A stretch of DNA of 64,000 nucleotides from Daucus carota subsp. sativus (taxonomy: Eukaryota; Streptophyta; Magnoliopsida; Apiales; Apiaceae): positions 60,130,949 to 60,194,948 of the forward strand of contig NC_030383.2 in the NCBI RefSeq assembly GCF_001625215.2. The letters run 5' to 3'. The notes under the pieces are model-generated. The model saw only the letters and a list, made by a program, of their open reading frames with translations, did no database searches and was not told where the DNA came from. Positions 22,496 to 35,800 of the stretch are shown here, piece by piece. The stretch's first letter is position 1. Every line of letters begins with the position of its first letter. Made by a program: the position numbers and the translations under genes.

Positions 22496-24711
22496 ATATA
22501 TTTAATTTGCAGAATCTCAGTTCAATCCGGCTTGAAATGATAATAGATGATTTTTTTTCACTTATCAACAAGAACGACGAAGTATTAAAATATACTCGTT
22601 TAATTTATCCTCTGTCCTTCCTTATTCAGGTACACGAGTTTACAACACAACTTATGTTTCTGAGATGAAAACGCATGATTAAATGCCTTTTCAAAGTCCT
22701 GCAGGCCTGTGGAAAGATAGATGTCTGTTGATTTTTTTTAATTATCTGAGTAACAATGTGATAAGCAAGATGAGATCTTTACTACTATTAAAGTGTACCA
22801 ACTTACTATGCAAAAGTTAGTAAAATATTGTTGTGACAAAAAGGAGTGTTTGGACAATTTTCGAGGATACGGCCTCAAATATCATTACCGGAAAAAATGC
22901 CCCCAAATATCATTTTACAATCCAAACGTTAAAACGTTAGATGGTGTGTTATTCATTTTTCCTTTTTTACTTCTTAACGCCAGATCGTTTAGCATTTGAA
23001 GGCCTGGATACTATTTTTATTTCACCCTCTAAAACGTCATATCATGTTATATTTTGTAGTGATTTTTAGATCTAACCGCAACACAATGTAACATGTTCTT
23101 TTGAAAATCAAAACACTGGACTATCCAGTTTTTGACAATTTCGGCTCTGTTTTTTATTTTTACTTCAAACTTCACGTACACAAGTTGCATCATTTTGAAT
23201 CCTTAGATACACATCATACACATCATGTATTTCAAAAATACCCTCCACTAACGGTGTTAAATGAAGTTAACGGTTGTACACAAAATGCACACATTTTATT
23301 AACTTAAGATACACATTTTGCAATTCTCAAACAACAGATACACAAGTTGCATAATTTGAAAACTTCAAATACACATCCTACATTTTACTCTGAAAATAAA
23401 GCAAAGTGCAGATGACAAATACAACTAGCAGAGTGCTTGTCATTCTCATCCTCAAGTACTTTTAAGCCTGTTTATCTCTCAAAATTTGGCTTTCGATTTC
23501 TAGATTGGAAGAGGGTACTTGTCAATATCATCATATTTGATAGGACCATGGTTCATATCAAGTACTACCAATGCTTCTTGCACCTGCAGGTCCTGCACAT
23601 CCTCGGCTTCTTGCATTCACAAAAGATAGTCTTGAACATAGATGATATTGCTACATATTGCTCATGTTGCCTCCATTTGCTCATCAGACTTACCCTTACG
23701 TAGCAACCGGCAAAGATGTTCAAGTGCTCCTTAAACTCATTTCTTAGTAAGTTAGAAACAATCTCTCAATCATTCTCAGTATAAAATCCACCATGGAATT
23801 GCAAGTTTATGTGAAGAAGCAGCTACTAATACAGGAATGCATTTTATAGGCCCATTTAAAGAAAGGAGGCCAGCTCTTCTTGGTAAGTCCCAGGAGGTCT
23901 CTACACCACTGCATCCCTTAGCAATGAAGTTTTTTCTTCATTTTATGTTTCCATAATTATGCTTTTCTTTATTGGGAGGTCCCCGGTATATGTATGCTGA
24001 GACTTGTTAAATAATATACATGTTCTTGGCTGCTGTATGGAAAAAAAAACCATTTCTATTACATATAGCGCTTTTTAACAGTTGTACAAATTTCTCCCAT
24101 TTGACGATTGAAAAACTGCTCACTAGTCACAACATATATATGTGAGAGACCTGGACCGTTTTTTATTCTACCAAAACTGATCTAATTTCTTCTAAATCCG
24201 ATCAATTCTACATATTTCTCTTTATAACTAGTATAATAGATTAAATATATTAAATATTATTATATTTTTTTTATATATCTAATTAATGTTTCGATTAATT
24301 GCTCGATAATGATTTCACTGATTAAATCTGATTTTCACTTTTACAATATTGATTAAAACAAATCATAAAAATCGAAAATTGAAACTAATTGATTAATTTA
24401 CTAATTTAAGATTTATCACATATTTTTAATAAATTAATTATTTTTAATTATATTAGAATATAATTGACAATATATTTATTAACAATATATTTTATGAAGA
24501 TTAATCGCAATAAATCGAGTATTTTAGAATTGAAACCTTGATGGCTTGATCTATAAAATAATTCAATATAAGTTTTTCTGCCAGGATTTAAATATTATTA
24601 TTTTACATATAAGCCCAACATATATTAATTATTTTTTATTAAATATGAGTATATTTTAAGATCATCTTCCTTAAAAAATTGTCCGAGACTCAGAGCAAGT
24701 ACGCAAAAGCC

Positions 24712-24971
24712 ATGGCAGACGATGGGCTTCCTCCTCCCATACGACTTATGAATTTTATTTCCGAAGATCAGGTACCTTTTAATATACATACTCATTCACA
24801 TATTTATTATATATTGATCCATCTTTTAATTTTTCAAGAACCCTAATCAAATTTTGTACTTTGATGATTCTTGATGTGTTTGATTGATGGGTGCAGTTAG
24901 AAGAAGCTAAAAGAACAAGGGGGGCTAGGCTTGAAGATGGTACTGCTCAGAGAGATAGACCCCTTTTCGAG
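24712..24971 (+). pseudogene. NIP30/FAM192A-like pseudogene B (exons 1-2 only)
   Basis: Exon 1 (24712-24771) encodes the same 20 residues as the intact gene and exon 2 (24897-24971) is intact. Intron 2 then continues to about 25449 and is cut off by the tandem-duplication junction, so exons 3-7 are absent. The start, splice sites and upstream region are preserved, so it could still be transcribed, giving at most a truncated peptide of the conserved N-terminus or a chimeric non-coding RNA. Confidence 0.88.
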
Positions 24972-25607
24972 GTTTAAGCGATTCTGTGCTTTTTGATTGT
25001 GTTGTCTTTTGGTTTTGTTGGTTTTCAAGATTTGTTCTTTTTGTTGAATTATGTTGGTAATGTATAATGTATATGTTTGTCGATGTGTAATTGAGGGGAA
25101 TGGTATTGTTGAGCTTAGACTGAAGAGTTTGGGCTCGAGCTTGACCGAGCTATAAATTTGTAGTTTTGAAACTTGAGTAGACGAAAATTTGGCTTGAAAG
25201 AGTGAAGAAACTTTAGATGGTGACAAATGTCCGAATAACTAGCCTGTTGGATAAACACTTCTCTTGTTAATATTGCGATTAAGCCTTGCCTTGGTGTAGG
25301 CATGTGTGCATGTATATTTGAATTTTGTAATTGACCTATCGGGAAAGGAAAAAAATTTGACGCGAGGTTGGATCGAATAATAGATACTTGACAAAAATGG
25401 CTTGTTTAGGCTTCCGAGTCGAGTAATTTGAAACTTGGAGTGGGCTTTACATGACTGCATCCATCATGTCAGTAACTGAATGCAAATATGGTAAATATTT
25501 GGGTTCAGTATCAACATTTGGACACGTATCATGTTTTGTCCTAGACACGGATGCACAAACTGTTTTCTTCGGCTGAGATCATAGGAATCATAAAGCATAT
25601 ATATTTA

Positions 25608-25779
25608 GGTCGTGGTCCATGACATCTCTTAACCAACATACAGCTTTCTGGCCGTCGGATGAATATCTAGTGTCCAGGATTATAATCAAAGTTTTAATAC
25701 GTCCAACGCTTTTTTATCGTTGGACAGGATTATAATAAAAGTTCCTAATATACGTATGCCAGGACCAAGACCAGGACCC
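25608..25779. mobile_element. Duplicate copy of the GGTCCTGG MITE
   Basis: This is the same element and same 9-bp flanks (ATATATTTA) as 22326-22495. Because target site and position match, it was copied by the segmental duplication and is not a separate insertion. Confidence 0.8.
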
Positions 25780-27763
25780 ATATATTTAATTTGCAGAATC
25801 TCAGTTCAATCCGGCTTGAAATGATAATAGATGATTTTTTTTCACTTATCAACAAGAACGACGGAGTATTAAAATATAGTTTAATTTATCCTCTGTCCTT
25901 ACTTATTCAGGTACACGAGTTTACAACACAACTTATGTTTCTGAGATGAAAACGCATGATTAAATGCCTTTTCAAAGTCCTGCAGGCCTGTGGAAAGATG
26001 GATGTCTGTTGATTTTTTTTTATTATCTGAGTAACAATGTGATAAGCAAGATGAGATCTTTACTACTATTAAAGTGTACCAACTTACTATGCAAAAGTTA
26101 GTAAAATATTGTTGTGACAAAAGGGGTGTTTGGACAATTTTCGAGGATACGGCCTCAAATATCACTACCGGAAAAAATGGCCCCAAATATCATTTTACAA
26201 TCCAAACGTTAAAACGTTAGATGGTGTGTTATTCATTTTTCTTTTTTTACTTCTTAACACCAGATCGTTTAGCATTTGAAGGCCTGGATACTATTTTTAT
26301 TTCACCCTCTAAAACGTCATATCATGTTATATTTTGTAGTGATTTTTTATCTAACCGCAACACTATGTAACATGTTCTTTTGAAAATTAAAACACATGAC
26401 TATCCAGTTTTTGACAATTTCGGCTCTGTTTTTTATTTTTACTTAAAACTTCACGTACACAAGTTGCATCATTTTGAATCCTTAGATACACATCATACAC
26501 ATCATGTATTTCAAAAATACCCTCCACTAACGGTGTTAAATGAAGTTGACGGTTGTACACAAAATGCACACATTTTATTAACTTAAGATACACATTTTGC
26601 AATTCTCAAACAACAGATACACAAGTTGCATAATTTGAAAACTTCAAATACACATCCTACATTTTACTCTGAAAATAAAGCAAAGTGCAGATGACAAATA
26701 CAACTAGCAGAGTGCTTGTCATTCTCATCCTCAAGTACTTTTAAGCCTGTTTATCTCTCAAAATTTGGCTTTCGATTTCTAGATTCGAAGAGGGTACTTG
26801 TTAATATCATCATATTTGATAGGACCATGGTTCATATCAAGTACTACCAATGCTTCTTGCACCTGCACATCCTCAGCTTCTTGCATTCACAAAAGTGGTC
26901 TTGAACATAGATGATATTACTACATATTGCCCCTGTTGCCTCCATTTTCAAATCAGACTTGCCCGTACGTAGCAACCCTCAAAGATGTTCAAGTGCTCCT
27001 TAAACTCTTTTCTTAGTAAGTTGGAAACAATCTATCAATCATTCTCAGTATAAAATCCACAATGGAATTGCAAGTTTATGTGAAGAAGAAGCTACTGATA
27101 CAAGGGGAATGCATTTTATAGGCCCATTCAAAGAAAGGGAAGCCAGCTCTTCTTGGCAAGTCTCAGGAGGTCTCTACACCACTGCATCCCTTAGCAATGA
27201 AGTTTTTTCTTGATTTTATGTTCAGGTTATTATGCTTTTCTTTATTGGGTCTAGTTCGCTAGCTATGCATGCCGTAACCTGTTAAATAATATACAGATTC
27301 TTGACGATCGGTCGGAATTAAAATAAAATTTTAGTATTGTATGAAAAAACTCATTTTTATTATATACAGTGCTTTTTAAACTTGAACCTTCTTTTTTGAC
27401 AATACATGCTTATATGCTTTACATAATTCTAATAATTCTTTAGGTAAGTCAGCGTCAAATCCGAAATTTTCGGGATAACAGAGGATATACCCACCACTCG
27501 GTTATCCAACCGAGTTCAAACATGAACTGATCTAATTTCTTCTAAAGTTAATCAATTATACGTATTGCTCTTTAAAACTAATATAACAGGTTAAATAAAT
27601 TAAATATTATTATATTATTTTTTATATATCTAATTAATGTTTTGATTAATTGCTCGATAATGATTCCGCTGATTATATCTGATTTGCGCTTTTACAATAC
27701 TGATTAAAACAAATTATAAAAATCAAAAATTGAAAATAATTGGTTAATTTACTAATTTAAGAT

Positions 27764-28480
27764 GGGTCCTGTTCCCTGACAATCAGTTGTCAGGGAACAG
27801 TTATGTAACAATCTGTTTCCCAGCCGTTGGATCGACGATCCAACGGCTGGGACAAAAGGAAATTTTTTTAACATTCCGCGCATATTATACGCAGATAGCA
27901 GGGGTTCCGCGTTATTTTTACGCGGATACATCAAAACTCCAAGATCCAACTCATCTCTCCTGCGACACCAACTCACCACCACCGATTGCAACAGCCACTT
28001 TTCCTTATCCTCTGTTCATAACACACCACCAGCCTGTTCAACCCCCAATCAATCGTGACTACAAGCTTTGAACCCACTTCATCCTTCTTTCAGCCCCGTA
28101 CCCACAGCTCCGGCGATATATTGCTGCCGCGAAATCAACGCAAACCACCACCATTAACAGCCTCCGTTTTCAAGCAGTCGACCATAATCACATCAATATA
28201 TACATACACGGATTCACCCACTCCGGCTTCGTTTCGATCTCCGTCGCCGGCTCAGCAGTGATGGGCAAGAACAGAGGATGAAGGGAGATCGAGATCGGTA
28301 TGTATAGATCAATCCGCGTATAATAACCGCGGCTATCCGCGTAATATAACCGCGGATCCGGTGCCTTTCGCTGAAAATATGCGCGGATCGATTAAATTTT
28401 TTTCTTTTATCCCAGCCGTTGGATCGATGATCCAACGACTGAGAAGCAGTGTGTTGGTTAAACGTTCCCTGACAATACCC
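27764..28480. mobile_element. MULE-like element with long TIRs, possible Pack-MULE
   Basis: It is 717 bp, flanked by the exact 9-bp duplication ATTTAAGAT (27755-27763 and 28481-28489), and the empty site is seen in the sister copy near 24400. The ends GGGTCCTGTTCCC and GGGAACG...GGGT-type complement extend into ~110-bp imperfect inverted repeats that include CCCAGCCGTTGGATCG on both sides. No transposase. The middle (about 27900-28300) is markedly richer in GC and C than its surroundings, looks like coding or 5'-UTR sequence, and is unrelated to the TIRs. That is the layout of a Pack-MULE carrying a host gene fragment; I could not name the source. Confidence 0.82.
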
Positions 28481-28784
28481 ATTTAAGATTTATCATATAT
28501 TTTTTAATAAATTAATTATTTTTAATTATATCATGATATAATTGACAATATATTTATTGACAATATATTTTATGAAGATTAATAGCAATAAATCGAGTAT
28601 TTTAGAATTGAAACCTTGATGGCTTGATCTATAAAATAATTCAATATAAGTTTTTCTGCCAGGATTCAAATATTATTATTTTATTACATATAAGCCCATC
28701 ATATATTTTTATTAAATATGAGTATATTTTAAGATCATCTTCCTTCAAAAATTGTCCGAGACTCAGAGCAAGTACGCAAAAGCC

Positions 28785-30336
28785 ATGGCAGACGATGGGC
28801 TTCCTCCTCCCATACGCCTTATGAATTTTATTTCCGAAGATCAGGTACCTTTTAATATACATACTCATTCACATATTTATTATATATTGATCCATCTTCT
28901 AATTTTTCAAGAACCCTAATCAAATTTTGTATTTTGATGATTCTTGATGTGTTTAATTGATGGGTGCAGTTAGAAGAAGCTAAAAGAACAAGGGGGGCTA
29001 GGCTTGAAGATGGTACTGCTCAGAGAGATAGACCCCTTTTCGAGGTTTAGACAATTCTGTGTTTTTGGATTGTGTTGTCTTTTGGTTTTGTTGTTTTTCA
29101 AGATTTGTTCTTTTTGTTGAATTATGTTGGTAATGTATAATGTATGTGTTTGTCGGTGTGTAACCGGGGGGAATGGAATTGTTGAGCTCAGACTAAGGAG
29201 TTTAGGCTCGAGCTTGACCGAGCTATAAATTTGTAGCTTTGAAAGAGTGGAGAAACTTTAATTGGTGACAAATTGACGAATAACTAGCCTGGTGGATAAT
29301 CACTCCTCTAAGTAATATTGCGATAAAGCCTTGCCTTGGTGTAGGCATGTGTGCATGAGTATTTGAATTTTGTAATCGACCTATCGGGAAAGGAAAATGG
29401 CTTGTTTAGGCTTCCGAGTCGAGTAGTTTGAAACTTAGAGTGGGCTTTATAAACTAATCACACTGCTCGAGCTTGATTCTTGCGGAGTCAAATTCTGTTT
29501 TACAAGTTACCAGCCTAGCTTGAGTAGATCACGACTCTACACTGTGTATAGCATCTGGAATAATGCTTGAGTTTCTTAATTTCTTGTTATCTTACCCTAG
29601 AAAAAGTTTGTAAGAGTAATGCGTGAAACTGTTTTCCCTCTTTTGACACTTTAGTAACAATGTTTTTGAATGCACATCGTAAAAGATAAAAGAGCACTGA
29701 GCTTGATATCTAAATTCTGATGCTTGCCTCTCTATTGTTTGGAGATATTGCAGTATTGCACTTAGCAGTTACTCTTAGGTTGACAACACTTGGTTTGTAT
29801 CGATATCGCTTACATTTTTTTGTGAATTTGCAAATATATAGGTCCTAAAGGAGAATAAAGACAAAAAAGATGCGGAATTCAATGAAAGATTCAAACACAG
29901 TAAGTAACATAGTCCTCCATAAACTGTATCGATTTTGTTGTATAGGACTATAGGAATGCAGGATATTAAATAGCCCTTGTTTCTATATTGATAAAACATA
30001 GTTATCTAAGGGAATCATATCTTTGCAGGACCTCCAAAGGCTTTAGATGAAGATGAAACTGAGTTTCTTGATAGACTAGAGATGGTGAGATTATATTTTT
30101 CTTGTAATTCTTACTCATTGATTAGTCTTGCATATAAATGAGGTCACTAAAATTGATTGTTCTGTTCTTCTGGGGATGATATTTGCAGTCTTTGGTAGTT
30201 TTGCCATTTATGCAGTTCTTGAGCAGGCCCTTTGCCTTCCTATATATTAATTTAAATGTGGATTTTATGCTTTGCCGAAATACTAGTGCCGAAATACTAG
30301 TGCTGCATGCATATTCAACTCCATCTTAAAGTAAAG

Positions 30337-30369
<33 letters not shown>

Positions 30370-32354
30370 GATAGTTTATACATTTTTTCACAGATATTTT
30401 ACTTGGCTCTTGTGTAATGCATCGTATATCTTGTATGTTTATTTCAAGTGTTTGGTGCACCATAAAAATTTCTGCCTCAATAATATATTAATTTTAAGAA
30501 TGATTTATCGTTGTAGTCAGTATTTGCAAGATGTGTACACTGAAATAGTATCTGCTTGGTTATACTGAGATGTGATAAACACCACAAGTAATAATATATC
30601 TGTTTGTGAAATAAAGAGATAGTTTCTTTGATCAAAGAGATCATTAATAAGGTGTACTCAGATTTGCTGTTCCTTACTTCCTTGCTCAAATCTCATTGCT
30701 AATAGTTTTTCCTTGTAAATTTCATAATTTCCTCCGGTAGTACCTTTGCTCTAACAGATAATTCTTGGTTTTCTTTTTTTCTTTACATAGAGTGAATAAT
30801 TTGAAACTGCTCAGTTTTCATGCCTGCTCATATTGTCATCTCTGTACTCTTTTGTTGCTAAACTTGGGTTGTTATTTAGTCAAGGAGAGAATATGAAAGG
30901 CAAATGGCAGATGAAGAGGCGGAACAGCTGCAAAGATTTCAGGTATAATTATCTTGTATCTTATAGTTTTAATTCTGATTTAGCGCGTACTTGCAAAGAC
31001 TCGTGTATATATGATTTTCAGCTTGTATTCCCTGTATGTGAAGTTGCTAGATCTCTGCATGATCTACATGTACTATCTATTGGCGGGTCAAAGTAACCTT
31101 CAATTCAGAATTAGTCATGTTATGGTGTAAATTAGCGTTTATTACTCGTCCAGGTCCCAAATATAAGGTTGACACGTACTTCAATTGCTTTGGAAACATG
31201 TCTTGATCTATATATATTTTATATTTACAAATATTTAAAATTTATGTTTTAATCCAATAAAATAAAATTGAAAAGAACTAATTTTGAGTAGGTTGGAAAG
31301 CCCTTAGAATCACATGAAAGAAATTTAAATTTTAAAGTACCTTATTTTTGGGACCTGAGAGAGTATTGTAATGTAGCTTATTTGTTGGAGGGGATATTTT
31401 AGTGGTCTTTTCATACTTGGGCACATATTAAATTGCATAAGCGTGTTGTATTGATTTCTTCTTGTGCCTTTGACTAGCCAATCTTTAGCACCACCTGTTG
31501 TGCAAACCCTATAGTGATTTTGTCTCAACAAATAAGTAACTCCTTTTGTTGTAATGGCAATGAAAATAATTTCGAAGGTTTGCCATTATTATTACAGTAA
31601 TGTACATCTTACATGAGGTATCATGTTTACAGTCAGATCTCCTCACTATACTTCATTTGTTGTACATAGTTCAGATTTTAGAAGCTAATGTTGGTTCTTT
31701 TCCTTCTATACTTTTGTGACCATTTTCAGGCAGCTGTTGATGCACAATCTGTCGTTGTCCATGAAATTAAGGAAGCACCCCCTGTCCCAAAGGTTCAGGT
31801 TAGATTTTCTCTTGATTTTAATTTTCAGTTTTTCACTCATTCAGATGATATCTATGCTGCATGCATGGACTTTAAATAGTGATGATTTGTTTGCGAGGTT
31901 TAGTCTGGTACTGTATAAGTTATTTTTCTATTTAAGATATTGTAAATTAAGTAAGGTCATAAGGTCCAATGACGTGAGTTCTGCTGAGATACCCGTTTAA
32001 GGGCATTCACAGTTAACATGGCACTAGTGACATGACTGATTGTGGAGCAGTGGTACTTAGATTAGTTTGTACTTGTAAGGTAGTGTTAATACTGATTAGC
32101 TAAGCTCTTTGTAGGAACCCAAAAAGCTTATTGGAAAGAAGAATCCTCCTTTAGGTATGATTATAAAAGTTAAGCCACAAGCAAAGAAAGCAAAGGTCGA
32201 CGTGGACAATCCATCAAAATCTGTTGAGATTGCAAGAACTGATATTGGCCGAGTCACGCCTTCAACAAACAGCAATGGTGATAAATCCAGTCCTGTTGTC
32301 AATAGTAGTTTGAGTGGTCTTGTTTCATATAGTGATGAAAGTGATGACGAGTGA
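28785..32354 (+). CDS. NIP30/FAM192A (Fyv6-type) nuclear protein
   Basis: Seven exons (28785-28844, 28970-29044, 29842-29899, 30029-30084, 30880-30942, 31730-31798, 32115-32354) give 206 aa. Residues 1 to ~110 match the FAM192A/Fyv6 N-terminal domain: MNFISEDQLEEAK, a basic TRGARLEDG block, PLFEVLKENKDKKDAEFNER, PPKALDEDETEFLDRLE and a glutamate-rich coiled-coil stretch REYERQMADEEAEQLQRFQ. The C-terminal exon is lysine-rich, nuclear-localisation-like (KVKPQAKKAKV), and ends in the acidic tail YSDESDDE. In animals the family partners with the PA28-gamma proteasome activator; yeast Fyv6 acts in second-step splicing. The plant role is not established. It is the only complete one of three copies here and ends ~520 bp from the convergent ABCB copy 2. 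Confidence 0.9.
30340..30369. repeat. (TG)n microsatellite in a NIP30 intron
   Basis: About 13 TG units follow a short TA run in intron 4. Confidence 0.85.
31145..31363. mobile_element. Stowaway-type MITE in NIP30 intron 5
   Basis: TA-flanked, 219 bp. Ends CTCGTCCAGGTCCCAAATATAAGG and the inverted CCTTATTTTTGGGACCTGAGAGAG match the plant Stowaway (Tc1/mariner) consensus CTCCCTCCGTCCC-AAATATAAG. No ORF. Confidence 0.8.
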
Positions 32355-32555
32355 TTAGTAAAAAAAACTTTGCGAAATAGTTCTTGGGGTAGCTTCATGT
32401 TGTACCGTATACTTGATACTTCTTTATCGAAAGACAAATTTAGTGGAATACGTGTTTTTCAACTTCTTGCATTTTTTTTTTTTGCAAATTTGTATTTAAA
32501 AGTTCTAGAAGATAGTAAAGCTACATGGGAGCTATGTTACTTGACTCTTAAATTT

Positions 32556-32625
32556 GCCTCAAATATCTCTGTCTTGACTTTCGAACGATCGCCTCAAATA
32601 TCTCTGTCTTGACTTTCGAACATCG
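32556..32625. repeat. 35-bp tandem duplication in the convergent spacer
   Basis: GCCTCAAATATCTCTGTCTT begins at 32556 and 32591. It lies between the NIP30-like and ABCB copy 2 stop codons, probably in their 3' UTRs. Confidence 0.85.
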
Positions 32626-32871
32626 TACGGACACGTTGACACTTATTTTAGGACTAAAATATTGTCGAATCTGACATTTGGACACGTATCCATTTCAGAC
32701 AATCTATTTTTAGCTGAGCCTAGGTAACACAAGAAGGAGGCTAGGATGATATTAAACGGTTGGATATGATATATTTATAGTTATTACAACTAACACTAGA
32801 AACACACAGAAGAAAGAAAATAGATATTACAACTGCTTCAAACAAGAAGCAATTTACAAACAACCAGTTTC

Positions 32872-35800
32872 TCAGTTTATCTCCTCCCTGGTGTTGCTAG
32901 TGTGGAGTGCAACCAAAGATGCATAAAAACCATCTGTGATGCTGATCAATTTCTCGTGTCTACCTCTCTCCACCACAACTCCATTTTTAACCACAGCAAT
33001 CACATCTGCCCCCTTGATCGTCGATAAGCGATGAGCTACTACTACTGTTGTCCGGTTCACCATCACCTGGTCCAGTGCATCTTGTACAACTCTCTCTGAT
33101 TCAGCGTCTAAAGCACTCGTAGCTTCGTCTAGAAGTAGTATCTTCGGGCTCTTGACTATGGCACGAGCAATGGCAATACGCTGCTTCTGCCCCCCGGATA
33201 GCTGTATTCCTCTCTCCCCTACTACGGTATCATATCCCTACAAGTTTACATCATAATAGCATTGAATCAGATCGTATAGGAGAGAATGCTAAACCTGAAA
33301 ACCAAACGAACCCAGTATATCACACTCAGACGACGCAGTGTGTGTTAATCTAACCTGTTGCAATCCACTTATGAACTGATGAGCATTGGCTTTCTCTGCT
33401 GCAGCTATAATTTCAGCTTCAGTGGCATCTCCACCCTTACCGTAAGCAATGTTGCTTCTAATCGTATCGTTGAACAAGGCTGGTTCTTGGCTGACAAGCC
33501 CCATCTGCTGCCTTAACCACTTTACTTGTAAGGTTCGTATCTCGACCCCATCAAGTGTGATGTTACCTCCATTATGATCATAAAATCTTTCCAGAAGCGC
33601 AATTACAGTTGATTTTCCACTTCCGCTTTCTCCAACTAAAGCAACCGTCTGCAAAACAACATCGACAGAAGCATACTAATGAATATTTGGATTTCGACAC
33701 AACCAAAGTCTTGTAAGTAGGAATATCTTGCCTTGCCACTTCGAATTGTCAAGCTAAGGTCTCGCAGAATCTGAACATCAGGCCGAGTTGGATACGTGAA
33801 GCTGACATGGTGTAACTGAATGTCTCCATTTACATTTGGTAATGTAACACCAGATTCTTCATTCGGGTCTATTTCCGACTTTCTCTCTATGATTGCAAAA
33901 ATAGATGCAGCAGCTGTTCTAGCTTTGTATGAGTCCGATGCCACGGAACTTGATTGAGAAATACTGATAGCACAAAACGTCAGCGCGAAGAATACCTGTG
34001 AGGCAAGTAAACAGCACACGATTGTCGGATCATCTACATTTAGACACGATTAGCTTACAAAAGGGTGGAAAATATAGGTTCTTACGCGATAAACTTTTTC
34101 AAATGTTGTTATCCCTTGTGCAACAAAATGTGCTCCGGCATAAAAGCTAACTGCCCAAACGAAAAATAGAGCGCCTGAAGATATGCCGAACCCTGATCCA
34201 CTAATCACTCCTTGCCTGATCCCACTCTTCTTTGGACCTTCACATTTCTTCGTGTACAATTCGATTACTTTCTCTTCAGCACAGAAAGAAGCAACTGTTC
34301 TGATACTCCCAACTGCATCAGTTGCAAGTTGGCTCGCGTCCTCGTACATTGCCTGTAGATGATTAAGATTTGGAACACGAAAAAACAGAAGTCTGAGATT
34401 CTGTATAAACCTTTTTCTGGAGATAATTATAATGTTTGAGTACTTAACAAACCTTTGCATCTGAACTGAACCCTGAAAAGAACATTGTCTGAACATAACC
34501 ATTAAGTGCTACCAAGGGTAGCAAAGCTAGGATGATGAATGCCAGCTGCCAACACGCGACAAAAGCAACAATTAAACCAGAAACAGCTGAAGCTCCATCC
34601 TGAACCCATTGTCCAAGTCTGTCGCCAACTAAAGCACGTACGAAAGTTGCATCTGTAGAAAGCCTTGAACCAATTGCTCCGCTTGAGTGCTCAGGCTTGT
34701 CGAACCATCCTACTTCCATGCTTGCCACCTTCTCGAAGCACAAAGATCTGATCCTTTTTATTAATTTACATCCAGCCACAGCAAAAAAGTATGCTTGTGC
34801 TGGATATGTGATAAATGATGCCACTCCAAGGGCTACAAACATCAGGGCCCAGAATTTCGAGTCCTTGCTCAATTCATGAGGTGGCTCGTATAAGATTCTA
34901 ACAGTGGCTGAAATTAGCACACTGAATATAGGATATGTAACACCGTTAATGATAGCAGCTAGTGATCCTAGACACAGGACAGGAATCTCAGGTTTGTTGA
35001 GATATGCCAGCCTTCTGAGGGGAACTTCTGGACTTGTTTTCTGGTTCGGGTCTTTAGGTTCAGGTTCAGGTTTAGGTTCTGGTTCTCCTATTGTGATTTC
35101 AGTAAGACCTCCGGGTAAACGAAATGATAGAGTGAATGAACGACGGCTACTACCACTCCCTACACCAGAAGATACCCTACTGATGGAACTGTACATCCTT
35201 TGACTTGAAGCTCTACCACTTCCTGTACCAATGTCTGTCTTTTCACGGTCACGAACACCTTTATTGCTCACTTCTTGCAATTTTATAAGCTGAGAGTATG
35301 GCCCTTCAGTATTTTCAAGTAATTCAGCATGGCTGCCTGAATGATCAGCAAAACAACATTAGAAACAATTCAACACTTCTTTGTCTTTCTTGAGTTCAAC
35401 CACAAAAATTGTGAAGTATCAACTGAATATTGTGATCTTGGATTTTACCTTTTTCAACCATCTTCCCTAGATGGATCACTGCAATCATATCAGCATTTTT
35501 CACTGTGCTCAAGCGATGTGCCACGATGACAGTGGTTCTGTTAACCATTATCCTGTCCAGTGCCTCTTGCACAATTCTCTCAGATTCTGCATCAAGTGCA
35601 CTAGTTGCTTCATCAAGAAGTAGGATTCGCGGGTCCTTAAGGATCGCTCTGGCTATGGCCACTCTCTGCTTTTGTCCACCAGAAAGCTGAGTTCCATGCT
35701 CACCTACCATGGTGTCCAGTCCCTATTAATGCATTCAGGGGTCAGTTGAAGCTATCATCGATTAAAGTAAAGAAATCATATGGATATAATCCAAACCTGA

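Larger units (their letters stand above)
22166..25449. repeat. 3.3-kb tandem duplication, first copy
   Basis: From about 22166 (TACATGACTGCATCC) the sequence matches 25448 onward with few differences, through a MITE (22326-22495 against 25608-25779), a long non-coding stretch, and the first two NIP30 exons (24712-24971 against 28785-29044). The copy ends in NIP30 intron 2 at GGGCTTTA, where the second copy begins. The two ends share only TA, so the junction looks like microhomology-mediated joining. The only large difference is a 717-bp MULE-like insertion in the second copy. Confidence 0.88.
25450..29449. repeat. 3.3-kb tandem duplication, second copy
   Basis: This is the counterpart of 22168-25449, ending inside intron 2 of the intact NIP30-like gene. 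It is longer because of the 717-bp MULE-like element (27764-28480) and small indels. Sequence before that insertion contains no supportable gene; open frames such as 26380-26586 are repeated in both copies but show no family features. Confidence 0.85.

Noticed and set aside
23101-23703. Small genes in the duplicated spacer (also at 26380-26904)
   Set aside because: The open frames are conserved between copies only because the whole DNA is duplicated; no domain, codon pattern or start context supports coding.
22166-25449. Deletion of a third ABCB gene as the origin of the 25449 junction
   Set aside because: Possible, but a simple tandem duplication of 3.3 kb gives the same structure with one event and needs no lost gene.
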